A stretch of 64,000 nt of DNA from Aquabacterium sp. (GTDB taxonomy: Bacteria; Pseudomonadota; Gammaproteobacteria; Burkholderiales; Burkholderiaceae_C). Shown in pieces: positions 56,032 to 64,000 of the stretch; the first letter of the stretch is position 1, and each line of letters opens with the position of its first letter. The notes under the pieces were generated by a model. That model had not been told where the DNA came from. It saw only the letters and a program-made list of their open reading frames with translations, and did not search any database. Location of the stretch: the NCBI GenBank assembly GCA_023150345.1, contig JAKLLB010000008.1, positions 17,050-81,049 on the forward strand. Direction: 5' to 3'. Both the position numbers and the translations under genes were made by a program.

Positions 56032-58845
56032 ATGAAGCGCATGCTGATCAACGCCACGCAGCCGGAAGAACGGCGCCTGGCCATCGTCGACGGGCAGAAG
56101 CTGCTTGACTTCGAAACCGAAATCGAAGGTCGCGAGCAACGCAAGGGCAACATCTACAAGGCCGTCGTGACGCGGGTGGAACCGTCGCTGGAAGCCTGTT
56201 TCGTCGACTACGGCGAAGACCGCCACGGCTTCCTGCCGTTCAAGGAAATATCCAAGCAGTACTTCCGTGACGGAGTCGAGGCCAAGAACGCCACCATCAA
56301 GGAGGCCATCAGGGAAGGCCAGGAACTGCTGGTCCAGGTCGAAAAGGAAGAGCGCGGCAACAAGGGCGCCGCGCTCACCACGTTCGTCAGCCTGGCCGGG
56401 CGCTACCTCGTGCTCATGCCCAACAACCCCCGCGGCGGTGGCGTTTCGCGCCGCATCGAGGGCGAAGACCGCGAGGAGCTGAAGGACGCGCTGGATCAGC
56501 TCGAATACCCCAAGGGCATGAGCCTGATCGCCCGCACCGCCGGAATCGGCCGCTCGGCGTCCGAGCTGCAGTGGGACCTGAACTACATGCTCAAGCTGTG
56601 GTCGGCGATCGACGCCGCCAGCAAAGCGGGCAAGGGCGCGTTCCTGATCTATCAGGAGTCCAGCCTGGTGATCCGTGCGATCCGCGACTACTTCACGTCG
56701 GACATCGGCGAGATCCTGATCGACACCGACGACATCTACGATCAGGCCCAGCAGTTCATGAACCACGTGATGCCGGAATCGGCCTCCCGTGTGAAGCGCT
56801 ACCGCGACGACGCAGCGCTGTTTTCGCGCTTCCAGATCGAGCACCAGATCGAGACGGCGTTCAGCCGCACCGTGAACCTGCCCTCGGGCGGCGCCATCGT
56901 CATCGACCACACCGAGGCCCTGGTAGCGGTGGACGTGAACTCCGCACGCGCCACGCGCGGCGGCGACATCGAAGAGACGGCCACGCGAACCAACCTGGAA
57001 GCGGCCGACGAGATCGCGCGCCAGATGCGACTGCGCGACCTGGGCGGCCTGATCGTCGTCGACTTCATCGACATGGAGGAGTCGAAGAACCGCCGCGAGG
57101 TGGAGCAGCGCTTGCGCGACGCGATGCGCCAGGACCGCGCCCGCGTTCAGTTCTCATCGATCAGCAAGTTCGGCCTGCTAGAACTCAGCCGCCAGCGCCT
57201 GCGCCCCGCACTCAGCGAAGGCAACCACATCACCTGCCCGCGCTGCAACGGTACCGGCCACATCCGCGACACCGAGTCCTCCGCGCTGCAGATCCTGCGC
57301 ATCATTCAAGAGGAGTCGATGAAGGACAACACCGCCGCCGTCCATGTGCAGGTGCCGGTGGAAGTCACGTCCTTCCTGCTCAACGAGAAGCGCACCGAGA
57401 TCACCAAGATCGAGCTCAAGCAGCGCGTCACCGTCCTGCTGGTGCCCAACAAGCACCTCGAGACACCGAACTACAAGCTCGAGCGCCTGCGCCACGACGA
57501 CCCTCGTCTGGAAAACCTGCAGGCCAGCTACACGATGATCGAAGAGCCCGATGACGAGGTGTCGATCAGCCGGCGCGAAAAGGCCAAGGCCAAGCAGGAA
57601 CCCGTGATCAAGGGCGTGCTGCCCGACCAGCCGGCGCCGGTGGCACCGCCCAAGCCCGAGCCCGCGGCACCGGCGACGCCCGCCACCGCATCTGCCGCGC
57701 CCGCGACGCCGACACCCAGCTGGGCCGCGGCACCCGCCGAACCCGCATCCAGCGGCGGCTGGTTCGGTTGGATCAAGCGGCTGTTCGGCGCCGCACCGGC
57801 GCCTCAACCCGAGCCAGCACCGGCTGCGGTCGCGGCAACCGCGGGCGAGGCCACCGCTTCAGACCGCACCGAGACCAAGGCACCGCGCGAGCCACGCGAG
57901 GGTCGCCGCGGCGGCCGTGGTGAGCGTGGTGGCCGCGGCCGCGAAGGACGGCCGGAGGGCCGCAGCGGCGAAGGGCGCACCGAAGGCAGGGCCGAGAAGG
58001 GCCAGCGCCGCGATGGCCGCCGTCCGGAACGCCCCGGCGCGACCGCCGAGGGCACCGACCTGGGTACGACCAGTCGTTCGCGCACGCCCGCTGAGCAGCC
58101 CTTGCCGATCGCCGACGAGTCGGCGCTGGCCTCCGCGATGGCGCCTGGCGAGAACGCCGTCACGGCTGACGATGACCGCGAGGACAAGCGCCGGCGGCGG
58201 CGGCGCGGTGGCCGCGGCGCACGCGACGAGCGTTCGGATGCAACGCCTGTCGATGCGCCGGCCGGCTCCGAGGGCCCGGCGCCGACCGCAGACGCCGGTG
58301 CCGAGGTCTACTCCGACTCGCCCGCTGCAGAGGCTGTGCCGCAGCCCGCGGCCGGCGAAGATGTCGGCGAAGGGCGTCGGCGCGGGCGCGGGCGGGATCG
58401 CTACCGCCGCGAGCGCCGCGAAACGGACACAACCGCCGCGACCGAGGCCATGCCCGGCAGCGGTGAAGCCCCCGACGCGCAATCCGCAGAGCTGCAACCC
58501 GCCCCGTCGGCCACTGGGGTCGTGCCTGCGTCGCGCGAGACGACCGGGCGCACAGGACCCGCGGAAGCCGCGCCGGTCGCGCTTGCAAGAGCCGAGCCGT
58601 TCGAGTTGCCCGTCGATGCGTTGCAGCAAATCCTCCAGGGCAGCGGCCTGGTCTGGGTGCACTCCGACATGCAGAAGATCGAAGCCGCGCGCGCCGCGTT
58701 GGCAGCCGAGCCGCCGCCGGTGCGCGTGCCGCGCGAGCCAAGGCCGGCAACGGTTGCCGATGAAGGTCCGCTGGTGCTGGTCGAGACCCGCCGCGACCTG
58801 TCGCAACTCAAGCTTCCGTTCGACGCCGTGACATCCACGCGCTGA
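56032..58845 (+). CDS. rne: Ribonuclease E
   Basis: RNase E is the essential endonuclease that starts mRNA decay and matures rRNA and tRNA, at the inner-membrane face. The 937-residue protein has the N-terminal catalytic half (S1 domain ~35-125; catalytic Asp301 in VAVDVNS and Asp344 in VVDFIDM; zinc-link Cys402/Cys405 in CPRCNG) and a disordered C-terminal half rich in Arg/Gly (for example [15 protein letters not shown]) and Ala/Pro/Glu, which would bind RNA and degradosome partners. A short Trp-rich helix ([14 protein letters not shown]) may be a membrane-targeting element. Ends [10 protein letters not shown]. Start [10 protein letters not shown] at 56032. Confidence 0.98.
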   Translation: MKRMLINATQPEERRLAIVDGQKLLDFETEIEGREQRKGNIYKAVVTRVEPSLEACFVDYGEDRHGFLPFKEISKQYFRDGVEAKNATIKEAIREGQELLVQVEKEERGNKGAALTTFVSLAGRYLVLMPNNPRGGGVSRRIEGEDREELKDALDQLEYPKGMSLIARTAGIGRSASELQWDLNYMLKLWSAIDAASKAGKGAFLIYQESSLVIRAIRDYFTSDIGEILIDTDDIYDQAQQFMNHVMPESASRVKRYRDDAALFSRFQIEHQIETAFSRTVNLPSGGAIVIDHTEALVAVDVNSARATRGGDIEETATRTNLEAADEIARQMRLRDLGGLIVVDFIDMEESKNRREVEQRLRDAMRQDRARVQFSSISKFGLLELSRQRLRPALSEGNHITCPRCNGTGHIRDTESSALQILRIIQEESMKDNTAAVHVQVPVEVTSFLLNEKRTEITKIELKQRVTVLLVPNKHLETPNYKLERLRHDDPRLENLQASYTMIEEPDDEVSISRREKAKAKQEPVIKGVLPDQPAPVAPPKPEPAAPATPATASAAPATPTPSWAAAPAEPASSGGWFGWIKRLFGAAPAPQPEPAPAAVAATAGEATASDRTETKAPREPREGRRGGRGERGGRGREGRPEGRSGEGRTEGRAEKGQRRDGRRPERPGATAEGTDLGTTSRSRTPAEQPLPIADESALASAMAPGENAVTADDDREDKRRRRRRGGRGARDERSDATPVDAPAGSEGPAPTADAGAEVYSDSPAAEAVPQPAAGEDVGEGRRRGRGRDRYRRERRETDTTAATEAMPGSGEAPDAQSAELQPAPSATGVVPASRETTGRTGPAEAAPVALARAEPFELPVDALQQILQGSGLVWVHSDMQKIEAARAALAAEPPPVRVPREPRPATVADEGPLVLVETRRDLSQLKLPFDAVTSTR

Positions 58846-58869
58846 GATCGCCGCCGCGGCGGCGGCCAA

Positions 58870-58900
58870 CGCCTGGCGCCGCTCGGTACAGCGCCAGGCG
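58870..58900 (+). terminator. Hairpin downstream of rne
   Basis: CGCCTGGCGC-N11-GCGCCAGGCG is a perfect 10-bp inverted repeat 25 bp after the rne stop. There is no following T-run; it may stabilise the 3' end or help Rho-dependent termination. Confidence 0.45.
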
Positions 58901-59006
58901 ACCGGCGGTCTCGCGGCGCGGTACCGCTGAGGCCGGCACTTGCGTGAAGCGGTGCGGCGCAACGATGCTTCGTGGGCGGCGATAGGTCCGCGCCACGAAA
59001 GCCACT

Positions 59007-59564
59007 ATGAGTACGTTGCGACCCTCTCGGTTCCAGTTCCGGTTGTCATCGCGCCACCTGCGGGCAGGCGCCGTTGTCGCCTGTGCGGCCGCACTCAGTG
59101 CGTGTTACGTCGTTCCGATCGATCCCCACACCGGTCGCCCGCTGCGCAGCGCCGATCCGGTCGCCGTGGTACCAGCGGGCGTGCAGCCCATGCCGCCGAT
59201 GCCTGCCGTGATGCAGGCACGGTTGTATCCGATGAACGAAGTTGCACAACAGGCGGGCATGCTGGTCGCGCAAGTGCACGACGGACTGAACAACCGGGGC
59301 ACGTTCGCGTTGCAGTACCGCGGCGCGCCGATGCAGGGCGAGTCCACTCGGGTCGACGCGAACTACACCGGATTCGGTCGCATCCACCAGCAAGTGCTCG
59401 GCGGCTGGGGCCGTGACACCGGCGGTCGACGTGGCATCGCCAACGCCTACAGCAGCAGCGGCATGCATGCCGCGTGCGAGTACCAGCTCACCGGCCCGGC
59501 CAACGGTACGGGTGCGTGCCTGTTCTCCGACGGCGCCAAGTACCAGATGCACTTCGGGCAGTGA
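59007..59564 (+). CDS. Hypothetical lipoprotein
   Basis: A 185-residue exported protein with a lipoprotein signal (GAVVACAAALSACYVVP; lipobox LSAC). I do not recognise the family. The mature part begins with a Pro-rich linker (PMPPMPAVMQARLYPM), followed by a domain rich in Gly, Asn, Tyr and small residues (GTFALQYRGAPMQGESTRV, ANYTGFGRI, SSSGMHAACEYQ, TGACLFSDGAKYQMHFGQ) with two Cys that could pair. Predicted outer-membrane or periplasmic. 161 bp after rne; converges with nagZ (adjacent stops). Confidence 0.72.
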   Translation: MSTLRPSRFQFRLSSRHLRAGAVVACAAALSACYVVPIDPHTGRPLRSADPVAVVPAGVQPMPPMPAVMQARLYPMNEVAQQAGMLVAQVHDGLNNRGTFALQYRGAPMQGESTRVDANYTGFGRIHQQVLGGWGRDTGGRRGIANAYSSSGMHAACEYQLTGPANGTGACLFSDGAKYQMHFGQ

Positions 59565-60626
59565 TCACGGCAGGCGCTCCAGTGCCTGCAGGTACGCCGC
59601 ATCGCACATGAGGTCGTCCCACGGGCACGGCGGTGTCGCAGGCAACAGCGCCAGCCTGCGGGCCTCGCTGGTCTCGTCCGGACGCCAGCGGCCGGCTGCG
59701 GCAGCGCGCTCGAGGTGCGTAAGCAGATCGTCCACACCCTGGCCGCCACCCAGCGACTGGTTGCACAGCAGCACCAGGTCGCATCCGGCCTCGAGCGCCG
59801 CCACGGCCGCCTGCGGTGCGCTGCCCACGGCCTGGGCGCCGGCCATCGACAGGTCGTCGCTGACGATCGCACCCTGGAAGCCGAGCCGGGCCCGGAGGAT
59901 GTCGCGCAACCAGCGCGAGGAGAAACCGGCCGGCATCGCATCCACGCGCGGGTACACGATGTGCGCCGGCATCACGGCGCTCAGCGTCCCGGACAACCAC
60001 GCGTAGGGCATCGCGTCATCACTCAAAAGCGCTCGAAGTGAACGGCCATCACGCGGCAATGCATGGTGGCTGTCGGCCCGTGCGTGCCCGTGGCCTGGAA
60101 AGTGCTTGCCGCAGTTGGCCATGCCGGCCAGCAGCAGACCGTGCATCAGGCTCTTGGCCAGCAGGGTCGTCACCCTGGCGTCACGGTGGAACGCACGATC
60201 CCCGATCACCGCGCTGCGTCCGTGGTCGAGGTCGAGCACCGGCGTGAAGCTCAGATCCACGCCGCAGGCGCGCAGCTCGCTGGCCAGCACGCGGCCGGTC
60301 GCGGTGGCCGCGTCGGTGGCCCGCATGGCATCGCGCATCCACATCTCGCCCAGCGTGCGCATGGACGGCAGCGGCGTGAAGCCATCGCCTTGCAGGCGCT
60401 GCACGCGCCCGCCCTCATGGTCGATGCACACCAGCAGGTCGGGACGCACCCCCTTGGCATCGGCCACCAAGTCGGTCAGTTGCGCCCGGCTGGACCAATT
60501 GCGCGTGAACAGGATCAGGCCGCCGGTGAGCGGATGGCGCAGACGCCGGCGATCTGCGTCATCGAGCGCGGTGCCGGCGATGTCGAGCACCACCGGTGCG
60601 TGCGGGCTATCGGATCGCAGAGTCAT
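59565..60626 (-). CDS. nagZ: Beta-N-acetylhexosaminidase NagZ
   Basis: NagZ (glycoside hydrolase family 3) removes GlcNAc from 1,6-anhydro-muropeptides during peptidoglycan recycling in the cytosol. The 353-residue protein has the conserved [12 protein letters not shown] motif, the catalytic His/Asp loop [18 protein letters not shown] and the nucleophile region VSDDLSM. Start ATG at 60626 overlaps the acpS stop by 4 bp. Last gene of the rnc-era-recO-pdxJ-acpS-nagZ operon. Confidence 0.96.
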   Translation of the reverse strand: MTLRSDSPHAPVVLDIAGTALDDADRRRLRHPLTGGLILFTRNWSSRAQLTDLVADAKGVRPDLLVCIDHEGGRVQRLQGDGFTPLPSMRTLGEMWMRDAMRATDAATATGRVLASELRACGVDLSFTPVLDLDHGRSAVIGDRAFHRDARVTTLLAKSLMHGLLLAGMANCGKHFPGHGHARADSHHALPRDGRSLRALLSDDAMPYAWLSGTLSAVMPAHIVYPRVDAMPAGFSSRWLRDILRARLGFQGAIVSDDLSMAGAQAVGSAPQAAVAALEAGCDLVLLCNQSLGGGQGVDDLLTHLERAAAAGRWRPDETSEARRLALLPATPPCPWDDLMCDAAYLQALERLP

Positions 60627-61024
60627 GGCTGGCCGTTCACTTCCACCACCACGAACGAGGCGGCATACTCGGTTTCGTCGGTCACGCTCACATGGGCGCG
60701 CAGGTGGCGATCTTCGAACCACTGGCGCAGCGGGCCATGCAGCTGCACGTAGGGCTGGCCGCTGGGCAGATTGAGGATCTCGCAGTCGCGCCAGGTCATG
60801 GGCGAGCGGATGCCCAGGCCGATCGCCTTCGAAAAGGCTTCCTTGGCCGAGAAGCGCGTGGCGAGATACGCCTCGCCACGCTGCTGCGACCGGGCGCGCC
60901 GGGCGTGGAACACCTGCAACTCCGACGGCCCCAGCACCCGTTCGGCAAAGCGATCGCCGCGTCGTTGCAGCGTTTGCCGGATGCGACGCAGGTCACAGAT
61001 GTCGGTGCCAACACCGCTGATCAT
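60623..61024 (-). CDS. acpS: Holo-[acyl-carrier-protein] synthase AcpS
   Basis: AcpS transfers 4'-phosphopantetheine from CoA to apo-ACP. The 133-residue protein opens [15 protein letters not shown] (first metal-binding Asp) and has the second motif [12 protein letters not shown] (Glu and Lys). Length is as expected. It lies 22 bp after pdxJ and overlaps nagZ by 4 bp. Confidence 0.97.
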   Translation of the reverse strand: MISGVGTDICDLRRIRQTLQRRGDRFAERVLGPSELQVFHARRARSQQRGEAYLATRFSAKEAFSKAIGLGIRSPMTWRDCEILNLPSGQPYVQLHGPLRQWFEDRHLRAHVSVTDETEYAASFVVVEVNGQP

Positions 61025-61046
61025 CGTGGCTCTCGGGCTCGGGGTC

Positions 61047-61856
61047 TCAGTGCCGCCGCGGTGCATCGGCACAGCGGATGCACGCCAGGTACTCGCGCAC
61101 CGTCGCGGCCATGCCCAGCTCCAGCGCATCGGCCACCAGGGCATGGCCGATCGAGACCTCCTGCACGCCCGGCACCTCTTGCAGGAATGCTGCCAGATTG
61201 CCACGGTTGAGGTCGTGGCCGGCGTTGACCTGCAGCCCAACGGCCTGCGCGGCACGAGCGGCCGCCGCATAGCCTGCGAGCACCTGCGCCTGCCGGCCTG
61301 TGCCATGGGCACTGGCATACGACTCGGTGTAGAGCTCCACCCGGTCGGCCCCTGCCGCCGCGGCATGAACCATGGCCTCGGGCAGCGGATCCATGAACAG
61401 ACTCACCCGTGCGCCGAGCGCATGGGCCTGCTCGATCAGCGGACGCAAGCGCTCGATGTCGGACGGCAGGTTCCAGCCATGGTCCGATGTGAATTGGTCG
61501 GTGGCATCGGGCACGAACGTGCACTGGTGCACCCGGTGGCCGGCGTCGATGACCTCGCGCAACACGCCGAGCAGGTTGTGAAACGGATTGCCTTCGATGT
61601 TGTACTCGGCCTGTGGCCACTGGACCATCAACGCAGCCAGGTCGAGCACGTCATGGCGCCGGATGTGCCGCTCGTCCGGGCGCGGGTGCACGGTGATGCC
61701 CTGAGCCCCGGCCTGCAGCGCGATGCGCGCCAGGCCCACGACATCCGGGATGCCCAGGCGGCGGGTGTTGCGCAGCAGCGCGACCTTGTTCACGTTGACC
61801 GACAAGGCCGTGCCGTGGCTTTGCGCCTGCGGCTCGGCAGCCACGAGTGGGTTCAT
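61047..61856 (-). CDS. pdxJ: Pyridoxine 5'-phosphate synthase PdxJ
   Basis: PdxJ condenses 3-amino-2-oxopropyl phosphate with DXP to make pyridoxine 5'-phosphate, the closing step of the pathway in which PdxA (2890-3921) precedes. The 269-residue TIM barrel shows [59 protein letters not shown] and [10 protein letters not shown]. Start ATG at 61856 overlaps the recO stop by 4 bp. Confidence 0.97.
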   Translation of the reverse strand: MNPLVAAEPQAQSHGTALSVNVNKVALLRNTRRLGIPDVVGLARIALQAGAQGITVHPRPDERHIRRHDVLDLAALMVQWPQAEYNIEGNPFHNLLGVLREVIDAGHRVHQCTFVPDATDQFTSDHGWNLPSDIERLRPLIEQAHALGARVSLFMDPLPEAMVHAAAAGADRVELYTESYASAHGTGRQAQVLAGYAAAARAAQAVGLQVNAGHDLNRGNLAAFLQEVPGVQEVSIGHALVADALELGMAATVREYLACIRCADAPRRH

Positions 61857-62671
61857 GATGGGTTCCCGGACGCGGAAATTGACAGACGATCGCCGGATGA
61901 GGCGGCATCGAGCAATGCGCGCGCATCGCGCATGGCGTCGCGGCTGCGCAACCGCGACGTACCCAGATGATAGTGAAGGAGCGCGCGCAGCTGCGTGCGC
62001 AGCGCCGGTCCGGCAGCCAGGGCTGCGGTGCACAACGCCGTGTGGTCCTGCGTCTGCAGCGCCTGCGCCAACGCCAGCCAGTGCTCGCCCGCAAGCGCAC
62101 CTTGGAAGTCGGCCAGTGGTGCTTCGGCCAGCCCTGCCTCGCCTGACAGCCGGTAGGGAGCGGCGGGCTCCAGTGCCCGCAGCGTCGTCGTCGTGCGGCC
62201 GAGCTCGGGCAACACGCCCACTTCGCGCATCAGTTCGAGCTCGAACGCCCTCAACGCGGCCTGCTCATCGGCCCAGGCCAGCGTGGCCAGTGCCTGGCCG
62301 TAGGCCGCGAACAGCTGCTCGTGAGGGTCATGCCGCGCCAGCAGCTTCATCAGCAGCTCGTTGAGGTAGAAGCCCGAGAACAGGCGCTCGGGCGGCAGCG
62401 CAGCCAGGGGGCCGATGAACTCGGCACTGCGCAGCGTATGGATCTCGCTCGCGTCGTCGCCGGACGAAGGCGGTCGCGGCCGGGTCAGGGATACCGCAAT
62501 GCGCTGGAACGGCAACAGCACCGAGCGCAACTGCGAATACGGGCGCTTGGCTCCCTTTGCCACCACGGCAATGCGACCGAGGTCGCGGGTGAAGAGGTCG
62601 AGCACCAAGCTGGTTTCGCTCCAGTCCCACTGGTGCAGCACATAGGCCGGCTGCGTGGGGGCGCGGCTCAA
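61853..62671 (-). CDS. recO: DNA repair protein RecO
   Basis: RecO works with RecR to load RecA at gaps and can anneal single strands. The family opening is seen in QPAYVLHQWDWSETSLVLDL, then the OB-fold and RIAVVAKGAKRPYSQLR. The C-terminal helical domain follows. The start codon is unclear: the only initiation-type codon in frame between era and the domain is a TTG at 62671 (giving LSRAPTQPAYV), so that is used; about 272 residues result. The frame continues upstream into era without a stop. Next to era as in all Burkholderiales. Confidence 0.92.
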   Translation of the reverse strand: MSRAPTQPAYVLHQWDWSETSLVLDLFTRDLGRIAVVAKGAKRPYSQLRSVLLPFQRIAVSLTRPRPPSSGDDASEIHTLRSAEFIGPLAALPPERLFSGFYLNELLMKLLARHDPHEQLFAAYGQALATLAWADEQAALRAFELELMREVGVLPELGRTTTTLRALEPAAPYRLSGEAGLAEAPLADFQGALAGEHWLALAQALQTQDHTALCTAALAAGPALRTQLRALLHYHLGTSRLRSRDAMRDARALLDAASSGDRLSISASGNPS

Positions 62672-62720
62672 CGGACCCCCGGCAGGTCGACCATGGTTCG
62701 CGAGGACCGCACCGGACCCA

Positions 62721-63689
62721 CTACTCGTAGCCGTAGGAGCGCAGGTGCTCCTCGCTGTCGGCCCAGCCCGAACGCACCTTGACCCACAGCTCCAGATGCA
62801 CGCGGCTGTCGAGGAGCCGCTCGAGTTCCTGCCGGGCTTCGCTGCCGATGCGTTTGAGCCGCTCGCCGCCTTCACCGATCACCATGCCCTTGTGGGCATC
62901 GCGCTCGACGATGATGGTGGCCGCGATGCGCCGCAGTCCCGGGCGGGGAACGGCCACTGCACCAGCGTCCACACTTCCGGGGCGCGCAGGCTCGTCCTCG
63001 AAACGATCGATCACGACCGTGGCGCTGTAAGGCAGCTCGTCGCCGGTCAGGCGGAACAACTTCTCACGGATGAGCTCAGCTGCGAGAAAGCGCTCGCTGC
63101 GATCGGTCAGCGCATCGGCTTCGTACAACCACGGCTGTGACGGCAAGTACGGCGCCACGATCTGGAGCAAGCGCTCCACGTCGGCAGCCTTGTGCGCCGA
63201 CATCGGCACGAACTCGGCAAAGGGATGGCGCTGCTGCATGCCCTGGAGCCAAGGCAGCATGTCGTTGCGCCGGGTGACGGCATCGAGCTTGTTGGCCACC
63301 AGGATGGCGGGCTTGCCCTGCGGCAGCAAGGCCAGCACCTTGGCATCGTCCAGCGTGAACCGCCCGGCCTCGACAAGGAACAGCACGAGGTCGACGTCGG
63401 CCAGCGCCCCTTGTACCGTGCGGTTGAGGTTGCGATTGAGTGCCGTCTGGTGTCGCGTCTGGAACCCGGGGGTGTCGATGAAGACGAACTGGGCATGGCC
63501 TACGGTGCGCACGCCGTGGATGCGATGACGTGTCGTCTGCGCCTTGCGCGACGTGATGCTGATCTTCTGACCCACCAGCGCGTTCATCAGCGTGGACTTG
63601 CCGACGTTCGGACGACCAACGATGGCCACCAGGCCACAGCGGGCGCTGTCCGCGTTCGCGGTCGGATCGGGGGTTGGGCCGTCGTCCAT
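62721..63689 (-). CDS. era: GTPase Era
   Basis: Era is an essential GTPase that binds the 3' end of 16S rRNA during 30S assembly. The 322-residue protein has G1 [10 protein letters not shown]3 DTPGF, G4 NKLD, G5-like SAHKAADV, then a C-terminal KH domain ([41 protein letters not shown]). The N-terminal ~16 residues are a short acidic tail. One base separates the rnc stop from the era start. Confidence 0.98.
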   Translation of the reverse strand: MDDGPTPDPTANADSARCGLVAIVGRPNVGKSTLMNALVGQKISITSRKAQTTRHRIHGVRTVGHAQFVFIDTPGFQTRHQTALNRNLNRTVQGALADVDLVLFLVEAGRFTLDDAKVLALLPQGKPAILVANKLDAVTRRNDMLPWLQGMQQRHPFAEFVPMSAHKAADVERLLQIVAPYLPSQPWLYEADALTDRSERFLAAELIREKLFRLTGDELPYSATVVIDRFEDEPARPGSVDAGAVAVPRPGLRRIAATIIVERDAHKGMVIGEGGERLKRIGSEARQELERLLDSRVHLELWVKVRSGWADSEEHLRSYGYE

Positions 63690-63690
63690 G

Positions 63691-64000
63691 TCAACTGCGC
63701 AATGGCCCGTCGGGGCGGTCGGCGGCCTTCAGGCGTTCCAGCAGTCGGCGTGCCGCCGCCTGCTCGGCAGACCGACGCGAGCGCCCCTCACCGGTCTCGG
63801 CCAGTTCCAACGCCACGGCAGCGCACTCGACCTCGAAGGTCTGCGCATGCGCCTGGCCGCGCGTGGCCACGATCCGATAGGCGGGCACTGGCAGTCGTCG
63901 CGCCTGCAGCCACTCCTGAAGCTCGGTCTTGGCGTCCTTGGCCCAGCTCTCGGCATCGGTGGAGGCGATCAACTCACCGAACAACTGGTGCACCAGCCGG
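63691..64000 (-). CDS. rnc: Ribonuclease III, C-terminal part (5' end outside window)
   Basis: The reverse-strand frame is open to the last base of the window. The visible ~102 residues are the C-terminal part of RNase III: the end of the linker ([17 protein letters not shown]) and the double-stranded RNA-binding domain ([41 protein letters not shown]). RNase III processes rRNA precursors and structured mRNAs. The catalytic domain lies beyond the window. Order rnc-era is universal. Confidence 0.96.
   Translation of the reverse strand, partial: RLVHQLFGELIASTDAESWAKDAKTELQEWLQARRLPVPAYRIVATRGQAHAQTFEVECAAVALELAETGEGRSRRSAEQAAARRLLERLKAADRPDGPLRS

Noticed and set aside
1-64000. tRNA, rRNA, prophage, transposase or att site
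   Set aside because: No cloverleaf-like sequence with CCA end, no rRNA signature, and no integrase or transposase motifs were seen on either strand by eye; a dedicated search (tRNAscan-SE, Infernal) would settle it.

Overview
The window is a high-GC chromosomal segment of a Gram-negative proteobacterium, almost certainly a betaproteobacterium of the order Burkholderiales (Rubrivivax/Leptothrix/Methylibium-like). The evidence is conserved gene order: hisI/E-DUF4870-HIT-tatABC, dusB-fis-purH, rluC with gph-Rieske-sppA, argB-nucleotidase-slmA, and rnc-era-recO-pdxJ-acpS-nagZ. PrsT, the TPR lipoprotein of exosortase/PEP-CTERM systems, fits the same group. The genus is inference. I see no rRNA, tRNA, CRISPR array, prophage or insertion sequence. 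The DNA is densely coding, with many 4-bp ATGA overlaps.

Layout. 1-9083 is mostly core: the 3' part of mscL, a DUF1631 protein, pdxA, a Nif3-like protein, a membrane-anchored HtrA-type protease, then the reverse-strand run hisIE-DUF4870-HIT-tatA-tatB-tatC. 9166-16077 looks accessory. It holds a two-component system (kinase and OmpR-type regulator), a divergent SPFH protein followed by an SH3b-like exported protein, and a translationally coupled pair resembling a membrane-active effector and its DUF7079 immunity protein. 16166-25384 has a NUDIX hydrolase, a DUF815 ATPase, a SAM-cyclase-AAA-TPR signalling protein, a patatin-like protein with altered catalytic residues, slmA, a HAD nucleotidase and argB. 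25551-33343 has SelO, a GNAT, a fatty acyl-CoA reductase, a phospholipase D-like protein, a phasin and an intact patatin, suggesting storage-lipid or PHA metabolism.

33444-45341 is largely housekeeping: M32 carboxypeptidase, YqaA-like protein, dusB-fis, purH, an acyltransferase/CdsA-like pair, ruvC, two small membrane proteins, lpxC, a DUF4124-like protein, a SPOR-like bitopic protein and corA. 45426-49304 is an iron-type ABC importer whose permease gene is inverted relative to its partners. 49345-59564 has prsT, sppA, a Rieske protein, gph, rluC, rne with a 560-bp leader, and a lipoprotein. 59565-64000 is the nagZ-acpS-pdxJ-recO-era-rnc operon on the reverse strand, with rnc cut by the window edge.

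The best candidates for something not well described are the effector/immunity-like pair (14930-16077), the kinase-regulator/SPFH/SH3b module (9166-14877) and the patatin with Cys and Glu in place of Ser and Asp (20996-22336). All functions are read from sequence alone; no database search was run.
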